NCBI GenBank assembly: GCA_022829145.1
Contig: CM040743.1
Span: 4,502,646-4,566,645 of the forward strand
DNA from: Albula goreensis
Taxonomy: Eukaryota > Chordata > Actinopteri > Albuliformes > Albulidae
Direction: 5' to 3'
DNA length: 64,000 nt
The notes under the pieces are model-generated. The model searched no databases and had not been told where the DNA came from. It saw only the letters and a program-made list of their open reading frames with translations. Made by a program: the position numbers and the translations under genes. Shown here one piece after another: positions 54,801 to 64,000 of the stretch (positions are counted from its first letter, which is position 1; every line of letters starts with the position of its first letter).

Positions 54801-55109
54801 TGGTGAATTTGTCAGCCCAAGTGCTTATTTTCAGTATTATTTTATAACATTTTTAGAATATTTTTTGGATTTTTTCAAGTTAATTTTTTAGGAGTTGGAC
54901 CAATGTGCAACACCACTGTCATACTACTGGATGTGATATATGAACTGTGAAATGTCAAATGGATCTTTAAAACGTTGGAGGCCTGTGTCTGCTTAAGAAG
55001 TAGTCTTCACTGGTCTTGCAAATGGGCCATAAGCACACTGATTTTCTTTAAAGAGTTGTTTATGATGTTATTTATGTGCTCAGACAATTTTAGATTGGAC
55101 ACTTCAGAC
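51896..55109. other. Mostly unique AT-rich sequence
   Basis: No gene supported. The segment 53060-53150 (ATAGTGACGTTGTTTCGGCT, GCGGAGAATTACGGCC) contains a CRE-like TGACGT and CpGs. A tail-like CACAGACGCTTTTGATGC at 53465 may be a very old SINE tail but is too short to call. Confidence 0.4.
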
Positions 55110-55191
55110 AAAAAAAATAAAATAAAAAAATAATATATTTATTATTATTATTATTTAATTATTATTAAAATATATATATATATATATATAT
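55110..55191. repeat. AT-rich low complexity with (TTA)n and (TA)n
   Basis: A-rich, then ATTATTATTATT, then TA repeats 55168-55191. Confidence 0.9.
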
Positions 55192-57961
55192 CCAAGGGTA
55201 ATTTTCTGCCAATACCTGGGATAATTTTCATCATTGTTGTAACAACACACATATAAGCAAAAAAAGTTTGCAGAAATTCGCAATGAAATGTAATAATTTC
55301 ACCCTCTAATAATAGATCGGGTGGAGTCCGAAAACTTTTTTCGCGGCGCTCGGTCACCGAAATGAAAGCCCGTTCTTTGCGCAATGTTCCGTTAAGTCAA
55401 TAGTTTGTGGGTGCTAGTGTCAGCTCTGCTAACACCGTGACATTGCTGAACTGCGAAAGGTTTTTTTAAATCCTTTTTTCCCCTGAAAGACGTTGCTTTA
55501 ACTAGTTTGCTACCCTCGGATTCGCTTTTAAAAACCACAGTTTGCACACGGTCCAAGAAAAGCAGCCAGAAGTATTTTGAGTTTGGATTGTAAATTGACT
55601 TTAATCCCGAGGTAAGGCTGCAGTAGGCTTTTTACATTAATTAAAGAAGGACTCTCTTTCTGCAGGAGTGCCAGGTATTTTGAGCCAGTAAAAACTCAAA
55701 TATTACAGCTGCCTGTCTGCACAAAAAATATCGATTGACTTGGATACCAGATTTCCTGTAAGCATATTTTTGTAAATCAAAACTTTTTTTATATGCATGC
55801 TGAAGGTGTATGCAGACATGCAGAGATGTAACAGTGAAACTTTATTAATTAAAATTTGGAATCTGAGCAATAAACCATTCCCAAATTATATTTTGAATAA
55901 TGTTTTCCTCACAAGCAAAGTAGTTAATTTATTAGCACTGAAAAGGCAATCCTAATAGGTGCTAAATTAGCTGCTTTGGGAGCATATTTCAGTGTATGAA
56001 CATTATTATTTAACATGTTTAACTCTGTCTGGCACATACACAAGACTTGGATGCATGTGCCAGACACAGGATGTGTTTCACTGGATGTGTTTTTTTTTTT
56101 TGACTTTGTCATACATTCTTTAAAAAAAAACTTTGGGGAGAGGGCCCTTGTAAAAGCCCTTCTCACAAGCTAATCCTAACTCTGACCTCTGACGTGACAG
56201 TGTCATCGTCTTCTCCGCTTTAGTTGGTTTCCTTTTGGTCACATCACAGCACATGACTGTGGGCCCTCACTCCTATTGGGCGGGTTACGTCCGCGAGCCC
56301 TAATGAAAAACCGGACAAACACGGGGGAGCGGAGAGCCTCAGCTACATTTGGCCCATGATCTCAGAGGGATTTGATTGGTTCCAGTCCCTGTGTGTTGAT
56401 TTGCATTTCTTTCTCCCCCCTATGGGCGTGGCCTGGTGGTTCTAGAATGTATACAAGGTATTCCGATTAACTGCTGATGGCGGAATTATTGTCATTTCTA
56501 CAGCTGAAAAAAAAACACCTCGGTTTTAAGAGTAGCATTTGTACATAAGTATCAGAGTGCATCTCTGGCAAATTTCACCTTTCATAGGAACAATGATTTC
56601 ATGAGCAGAAGATACAGAATCTAGACTTAAAACCCTCGCAACACACTCTATCCACAAAGCAAAGTGGAAAAAGTGCATTAATGAAGAAACGTACCTGTTT
56701 GAAGTATCCAGGAAACTATTCATACTGCACAAAATGGGACCAAAACTGCTTTAGACCACAGGCCAGAGAGTCAGGGTAGCAGTAGTTGAATACTTCCTTT
56801 CATACTCCTTTTATCATCTGATTTGAGGCTTAACATTTTCTGGCAAGTAGTCAGCGTTTTTACTTATCTTGCTAAATGTTCTTCACTTCATCATTCTGCC
56901 TGTTGAAATGCACAAATACAACGTGTGTCTTTATCCTTAGAAGGATCCTCTCTGCCACAATAGCGCATAACTAAGTTTATAGACCATTGTGAGCAGTCAG
57001 AACACTGTCACCCCTAATCTGATCAAGGTTCCCCCTGGTTAATTATTTCTTCTGAACATCCACAGAATAAAATCAGAAAAACGTTGTGCACGTTTTAAGA
57101 AAATGGGTTTTGTGCCCTTTGGCTCACACTGACTCTGCAGCTTCGATTGGTTACAGTAAATCTGCCCCTTTGTGCTTTGACAATGTGGAACTTTACTACT
57201 TTAAAAAAAACAAAACCAAAGAGACACTAAGTACTTTAGCAGAGAATGGTTTAAAAAGAGACATTTATATACAAAGGCATGCCAGAGATGTTTGTAAAAT
57301 CTACCAAAAGTCTGCGCGACAGTCCTCTTGTGACCACAGCTATCTTTTGGAACTTTAACGAGCAGCCGGGCCCCATCCAATCAGATCGTCTCACCCGACA
57401 TGGAACTGGAACAGAAATGTGAGATGACATCATAAGTGGCGGGGGAGGCCGCGCTGTCAGAAGGCGGCCATTTTAGGCACAAGACCACTGCATTTATGTC
57501 ATTTTCTGCATCCCACTTTGCTCCCACAGAAATGATGACAACGTGGACGGGAAGGAAGCAGCAGAAATCCCCAAGCTGGAGTATGAGAAAATGAGGCAGC
57601 AAAATGAATAAAGAAAGATAGAAGTAAAGTACCTCTATAAACTTACTCCAGTCATTCTTAATCCTTGTCTTAAAGGGACACAGTAGAGCTGGTTTTTGTT
57701 TCAACAGCCACTTCAGGCCCAAGAGAGCAGGTGAGTCATGGTAACTGCGTTTACATACTTTAGTCGATCGATTAAGCGCTGCACAACAACACAAACCAGC
57801 TCACCCTGTCGCCCCCCCGGGGCCAAGACTGTGAACCACTGACTTAAATCTGATGAGAATTTCCATATTGAGCAGTTCACCTCTCAAGTCTCAGTCCTAT
57901 TCAGTAACCCTCCTCATACACGAGGTCTTATCTCAGAATGTTCCAGATCATTACACCAGGC
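55192..57961. other. Mostly unique sequence
   Basis: No gene supported. 56255-56480 has promoter-like motifs: CCTATTGGGCGGGTTACGTC (inverted CCAAT box plus GC box) at 56272, TTTGATTGGTTCC at 56370 and CTATGGGCGTGGCC at 56420. 57381-57794 has a long frame on the minus strand that matches nothing I know. Confidence 0.4.
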
Positions 57962-58105
57962 CATTGAATAGTATAATGGTTAGAGAGCTGAGCTTCCAGC
58001 TCAGAGGTAGTGGGTGGGATTCCCATGTAGAGCACTGCTGTTGTACCATAGCATGAGGAACCCAAAAGTGTGCTGGGAGTGTCTGCTGTAGAATGCCTGA
58101 CTGTA
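57962..58105 (+). mobile_element. tRNA-derived SINE, internally deleted
   Basis: Head ATAGTATAATGGTTAGAGAG then CTGAGCTTCCAGCTCAGAGG, B-box-like GGGTGGGATTCC (58012-58023), GAGCACTGCTGTTGTACCA. Most of the body is missing and the tail follows: GGGAGTGTCTGCTGTAGAAT then GCCTGACTG. Confidence 0.75.
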
Positions 58106-58354
58106 GAGGTAAATTACCATTTAAGGTGTCATTTGTGGATGAGAGCAAGCTCAAGTAAGACCTAGGGAGAATTCCTCAAACTTTCCTTTTCAACAACAGT
58201 GAGCACACGTTTCCCATCCACCACTGTGGTTTGAGATCACGACCTGCATGTAAATCTAACTGATAGAAGTTGCTGCTTTGAACAGCAGATGCTGCCGCTA
58301 TTGCCGGAAAAGTTAATACTGCACTGTCATATGCTCCAAAAGAGGAGGTTATAT
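58106..58354. other. Unique non-coding sequence
   Basis: Nothing recognised. Confidence 0.35.
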
Positions 58355-58529
58355 TACTGATAGTCAGCTGACGCTTTTATCCAAAGTTGATTAAGCAAAC
58401 CAGGGGCCATCCCCCCTGGGAGCAACGTGGGGTTAAGGGCCTTGCTCAGGGGTCCAACAGCAGTGGTCTTGCTGCAGCACCAACCTCAGGGGTAACAGTC
58501 ATTTACCTTAGCCACTAGACTACAGGCCG
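58355..58529 (-). mobile_element. tRNA-derived SINE of a second family (reverse)
   Basis: Plus-strand order: GTCAGCTGACGCTTTTATCC then AAAGTTGAT (tail), GGGAGCAACGTGGGGTTAAG, GGCCTTGCTCAGGGGTCCAA, CAGCAGTGGTCTTGCTGCAG, CACCAACCTC and TTAGCCACTAGACTAC (head). The body differs from the other SINEs (GGGTTAAGGGCCTTGCTCAG type), but the tail belongs to the same class. Confidence 0.7.
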
Positions 58530-59728
58530 TCAACGAAATCGAAAGACATGGTAACATTCCACAGCTTCGTTCTGAACAGTCACCCGCGCCCCTCACACTA
58601 CAGAGTTTTGAGCTTTTGTGCCACTTGGTTTCAGGGTAAGACGGGGCAAGTAACTTGATTACTGTTGGAGCCAGGTCACAAAAGCCAAAACGTATGCCCT
58701 GTACATTACACTGAGAAAAGACAGGGGGCAAACAATGATGTTTTGGACACGTTGCATTTGACCCAGTGGGGCTCTTGCTGCGGTGAGGTGAAGAGCCTCA
58801 CTTCATATGATGTATTTACACAGATTTCTGGGGGCTCACCCCTAAATGCTTACACACATTGATTAATGTATGCAAACAAGATTAATTCATTCGCTTCGAA
58901 AATACACACTCTGATTCAGTGCTAATTTAACTGTAACGGTTTATATGAGCTGAGCTGGGATCACATGCCCTCTTTCGGGGTAAAATTCACTCTTGCAGAG
59001 TTCATGTAACCCTGAACTCCCGCAGCGTAATTGGATCCAGTTTGTATGTTTGTGTATCTTGTGTGTACATGGAGTGATTCCCTCAAACTCACACTCTGTT
59101 GCTCTGCTGTACTCCACCTCCTGTTCTCAGCCCCAGTGTTCCTGTTCTAAGTTACGCTGGTAAGATCCACTGCCAAATTCCAGAAATGCAATGTAGCCTA
59201 ATAAAAAACAATGCCTTCATATAAAACTGCATTCATAAAGGACCACTGTGATTCCTCGGTATGCTGTAGACTGGCGGTCTACGTTAAAATTAGTAATAGA
59301 ACCTGGAGCTGCAGATTTCAGCTTACTGGAAGGAATGGAGACTTGACATGTGAAGAAAAGGTCAAATCCCGCAGCGGAGGTTTCATGTTTTCACCACAAG
59401 CCAGTAAGCCCTTTAATCACTTAGCCAAACACAGCAGAGATTCTTTGTAGAGGACGGCAAAAAAAAAAAAAAATCATAATCAATAATAATAATAATAACA
59501 CTTTCCACAGCAGAGGGGGGTTTTCATTGGGATCGTGTTATTCCATGGATAAATCCCTTCTCTCCAGACTGTAAAGATCATGTTTTTCCAGATATAAATG
59601 TTTTCTCCAGAATTAACCAGGGCCGATGAAAGCCTCTTTTGGACAAATTTAGCATGGTGGAACTGTGGTACGGAATGTGACCGATGACATTTTCACTTTC
59701 CCTGTTCACGTACTTTGTGGAGGGGCTC
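58530..59728. other. Unique sequence; A and AAT runs
   Basis: A run at 59459-59473 and (AAT)n at 59480-59498. No gene recognised. Confidence 0.4.
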
Positions 59729-59761
<33 letters not shown>

Positions 59762-59766
59762 CACAC
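59729..59766. repeat. (TA)n microsatellite
   Basis: TA repeats interrupted once by TACA, ending ACACACATG. Confidence 0.95.
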
Positions 59767-59964
59767 ATGTAATGTATGGCGGAACAACTCGTTCTCTGTG
59801 CATGGTTTTTCTTACAACCTGAACAGTGTGTTATTATTACATAACGCTGTAAAACCCAACAACTTCAATCTAATTTAGCTCAAATGGTTTATGGAAATTG
59901 AGTTCCTTCAACCATCTCAGTTGGACAGTTCAATCAGTGTTAAAAAAAAAAAGCCTACTATCAA
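59767..59964. other. Unique non-coding sequence
   Basis: Nothing recognised. Confidence 0.35.
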
Positions 59965-60145
59965 TCATTTTAGCAGACGCTCATGTCTTACACAGTCTAC
60001 ATTTTTACTCACTATTAATGTACATCACTTGACATTTGTGTGAGCAGTTCAGGTGTCTACCGTGCTGAAGGGTGCCTGAATGGCAATGTCTTACCTTTGA
60101 GATGATCCTGTAGCTTAATTCCATGCCCATTATGCTGTACTGCTA
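59965..60145 (-). mobile_element. tRNA-derived SINE, decayed (reverse)
   Basis: Tail CATTTTAGCAGACGCTCATG then TCTTACACAG; body GGGTGCCTGAATGGCAATGT then CTTACC; head CCATTATGCTGTACTGC. The order matches the reversed SINE at 47752 but with more change. Confidence 0.6.
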
Positions 60146-60777
60146 TTGCCATGTAAGGGATGGAACCTCCTGGGCTGTAATAGAACAGCATACAATAGTA
60201 AACTTTATTGGCCATGCAATGTGGAAATTTCGCCTTTGGTTTCACTAGGATTCATGAACCCCATAAAAGGGCGGAGCTACAATAATGCTATCAAACACTA
60301 GCAAATCTAAAGATGGTGATCTCCAGTGAAACCAGTGAATCAAGATGCAGCAAATAAGGAAGACTTAAAACATACAGGTATGTTCTGTTTGCTTTCATTC
60401 GCAAAGTCTTAATGCTGACCAGAGAGGAAGTTCTCACAACTAGAGACCCACATGTATAAATATCCACACTAAGTACATGAAGAATTTCAGTTGTGTGTGG
60501 GGTTTTTGCTGCTGGTCATGACTGAAAGCCAGCGGCAGGGTAGCGTGACAGAGCCTGTGTAAACTGTGTCAGAAAGTTTCCCCTGCTTATCTCCGGAGGA
60601 GGCCATCGCGCAGTGCCATCTCGGCGCGGGCCCTCGGAGAGCGAGCGCACTGCAAATATGCAGCCATCGCTAAGCCCGATCTGTCCGTCAGAGGAGATAA
60701 CGCCTGCCGCTGTTCTCCATGGGACACTTCCCTCCCAGCATGCACTGTGTGTTTACAGCAAGGTGTGTGCACAAAAG
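60146..60777. other. Unique non-coding sequence
   Basis: No gene supported. 60600-60680 is CpG-rich (GCCATCTCGGCGCGGGCCCT near 60618). Confidence 0.4.
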
Positions 60778-61119
60778 CAGAGTTCTCCCTGCCTCTATCT
60801 CTCTTTCTCTCCCAGCTCTTCTGTCTGTCCATTTCTCTTCCCCTTTCAGTCTATCTATTTCTCTCTGCCTCTATCTCTCTCTCTCCCTCTCCCCAGTTCT
60901 TCTGTCTTCTGTCTTCTCTCTCTACCTCTATCTCTCCTTCCCCTCTCTCCCCTGATCGCTTTTGTTTTTCTATGTAAAATTCCTCTTTTTCTCCCTCTAT
61001 CTGTCTTTCTTCTTCCTCTCACTCTGTCTCTATATTTCTATCACTCTTCCCCATGTCTTCTGTCTCTTCATCTCTCATCCTCTTTCTACCTTTCTTTCAT
61101 TCTCTCTCTCTCTCTTTCT

Positions 61120-61165
<46 letters not shown>
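60778..61165. repeat. Long polypyrimidine (CT-rich) tract
   Basis: About 390 bp with few purines on the plus strand, built of CTCT, TTCC, CTAT and TGTC units, ending in pure (TC)n at 61124-61165. Leu/Ser/Phe-rich frames through it are compositional artefacts. Mirror-like pyrimidine tracts of this kind can adopt triplex (H-DNA) forms. Confidence 0.95.
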
Positions 61166-62035
<870 letters not shown>

Positions 62036-62872
62036 AAACTACTATTAGTGGCCCTCTGTTGTATATGTGTGGATCTTTATGTATCATTTCAATGCTGAGC
62101 TCTTCAACCAATCAGGTGATTAGCTGGTGAGCTCTTTACACCTTGATGTTCTTGCATCAATATATACAGTCCATAGGTATGGGTGGATGCTGATTGCCTG
62201 TTTTCTGATTGATTGGTTGCTTGACAAATTGGTTGATACGGTAACAGTCACATTGAATGGTTCAGCCCCCCCCCACCCCCATTTGAACATCAAGCTGTAT
62301 CTTTTCTAATATCTGGCCATGGTGCTTTTACCTCTGTGTGAATACCTTGGAATTGTAGTACTGAAGAAGAAAAAAGAGTCAGTATGAAAATGGGTGTCCT
62401 GTGTTGTGGGTCTCTCTCTCTCTCTCTCTCTCTCCATGCCATCCTCCATTCGGTTGGGTGGTTTTTCTCCAAACACCCGTCCCACAGGTCGCGCGGTGGT
62501 GTCAGTGTTTACTCTCTCCCTTGCCAGTGTGGTTTACTTCGCTTTGCATGACTTGCGGGCCCCCATGCATTTCGCCGAAAAAAAGAGAGGAAGCGTCACA
62601 TGACCATGCATGTCACATGACTGTTTTTTGTTCAGAGTTGTTTACAAACAACCTGAGGTGGTCTTGGCTCAGGCGCATTGGCGGCTCAATTCAAAGACAG
62701 AGTTTCACTGTAAGGCTCTATAGGAAGGTGATGATGCATGTCGTAGTGTTGAACTGGCTTCATCGCTAACAAACATACTACACCACAACTGCCCCCACCC
62801 CCCAAAACAAACCTGCTCCAGGGGTGCTGCTCTTTGGCAGATCGGGCTCTCTGACAACCCCCCCCACCCCCA
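62036..62872. other. Unique sequence; (CT)n
   Basis: (TC)12 at 62410-62434 and C runs at 62266 and 62860-62870. No gene recognised. Confidence 0.4.
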
Positions 62873-63040
62873 AGCATGTCCAGGCTTTGCACCATGGGAG
62901 GAAACCAGAGAAAACTCACATGAACACAGGCAGAGCATACAACAGAATATGCAATCTCACACACAGAGGGCCTGACCACGGTGGGAATTGGACCTGGGTC
63001 TTTATTCTTGAAGCTGTATTGCTAACCAGTTAGCCACCTA
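62873..63040 (+). mobile_element. Old dispersed fish repeat, right half
   Basis: CAGGCTTTGCACCATGGGAG then GAAACCAGAGAAAACTCACA, TGAACACAGGCAGAGCATAC, ATGCAATCTCACACACAGAG, GTGGGAATTGGACCTGGGTC and CTGTATTGCTAACCAGTTAG. Same family and orientation as 5131-5425; the left half is missing. Confidence 0.6.
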
Positions 63041-63359
63041 TGGAAAAATATAAACAAGCTTCATAAAAATCTGTGATAAGTGTAATTAGTGAACTAATCT
63101 ACTGTAGGTATTGTTAAAATACTGTTGCTATGTATCCTTATGTTTAAAGCCTCAGAACAAAACAAAAAAAAATCATCTCATTATTTTAACATGTCCTGCT
63201 TCCCATTATTGTCCCATTACAGATCAGTTCCAGTGATTGTATTGCTGGTCTGAGTGGCTGCTCGTTACTGCCACCCGCAGGACAGAAACAGAAGTGTCTC
63301 CAGAAGCAGGAGCAGCTTTTAGTCACATTGAGGTGGAGGATGGCAGAGGTGCTCTTGAG
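63041..63359. other. Unique non-coding sequence
   Basis: Nothing recognised. Confidence 0.4.
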
Positions 63360-63377
63360 CTGTGTGTGTGTGTGTTC

Positions 63378-63447
<70 letters not shown>

Positions 63448-63473
63448 ATGCTTGTTTGTACGTGTGTGTGTGT
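63360..63473. repeat. (TG)n microsatellite
   Basis: TG repeats with TTCGTGCG near the start and a GCATGCTTGTTTGTACG interruption near the end. Confidence 0.98.
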
Positions 63474-64000
63474 ATTTGCTGATAATGTACCATTGGTTGC
63501 TTGTAATGATAAATAGTAAGTATGACAAAACATACTCACAATCAGAAGCATTATGATAACAACTAAAAATCTGAAATCTTTAAAATATGTTTTACTCTGG
63601 AAAACTAGTATAGCCTAAGTTGTTTCACTCCCATGAGAATGTCTTGATAAAACATGTGAGGGATATAGAAATTTGACAGTAGTTAAACTCTACATTCTGC
63701 ATGGCAGTGGTAATGACCTGGTAAGACATGGTGAACAAAACCACATGATCACCCTTTACCTTTCATAAAATGCAGGGAGAAAAAAATATATATACACACA
63801 TCTACTCTGGAAACAGCAGCCATTGTGGTGTAAAATGACAAATTCCCCATGGCTGGACCATGAACTGTCCAAAGCTGAAATGTCAGGACGGGATCCTGCA
63901 GTCAGGCTCCGATAAAACCGCACGCCGTTGACGTTGACCGTGATTTGTGCACATTCCATTCACAGAGTCAAGGTGAAATTTAGACTGTGAGGGACAAGGG
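63474..64000. other. Unique non-coding sequence
   Basis: AT-rich; nothing recognised. A short TATATATACACACA lies at 63787-63800. Confidence 0.4.

Noticed and set aside
57381-57794. 137-codon minus-strand frame with hydrophobic stretch
   Set aside because: Hydrophobic part comes from a TTT/CTT-rich complement of purine-rich DNA; no motif or homologue recognised.

Overview
The window looks like non-coding DNA from a ray-finned fish. The sequence shows very dense CA/TG and CT/GA microsatellites, homopolymer runs, several minisatellites, and many degenerate tRNA-derived SINEs. The SINE tails share the CTGCTGAATGACTGTAATG type of ending with an L2-like LINE 3' region that is also present. That SINE/LINE combination recalls elopomorph fishes (eels, tarpons), but this placement is from memory of repeat families and is an inference. 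No complete protein-coding gene, tRNA, rRNA or CRISPR array is supported, and I saw no retrovirus-like or other capsid-bearing element. Long open stretches are almost all repeat artefacts: CA/TG tracts read as Thr-His or Cys-Val, and a 24-bp minisatellite reads as an eight-residue repeat.

Layout. 0-5 kb: a reverse SINE head, a MITE-like fragment, an L2-like LINE 3' end, and next to it a ~370-bp element with imperfect terminal inverted repeats. 5-7.2 kb: an old fish interspersed repeat, a 34-bp minisatellite, then a TG tract facing a ~590-bp CA tract. 7.5-17 kb: mostly unique sequence with one SINE and a LINE reverse-transcriptase scrap near 14.2 kb. 17.0-17.6 kb: a recent ~194-bp tandem duplication. 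19.6-25.5 kb: G/C-run-rich unique DNA with quadruplex-prone blocks and a TATA-like site. 26.3-29.9 kb: weak candidates for minus-strand coding exons. 33.4-34.3 kb: a clean 27-copy, 32-bp minisatellite. 36.2 kb: two CTCF-like motifs. 37.0-44.6 kb: a second L2-like tail, SINEs and simple repeats. 46.0-46.5 kb: a 24-bp minisatellite. 47.7-64 kb: SINE remnants, a small SINE-head-derived tandem repeat, a ~390-bp polypyrimidine tract, and large TG tracts.

Functionally this reads as a gene desert or a very large intron. Several unique, motif-rich segments (homeodomain-type TAAT cores, ACAAAG, CTCF-like sites, GC boxes) are candidates for conserved regulatory DNA, but only comparison with other fish genomes could establish that. 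The best hints of coding sequence are a minus-strand open segment at 26.35-26.58 kb that ends in a consensus splice donor, and a short segment at 28.69-28.77 kb with both splice sites; I could not name either. I did not identify a novel biological system. The strongest structural signals are the two minisatellites, the tandem duplication, the LINE/SINE shared tail and the paired CTCF-like motifs.
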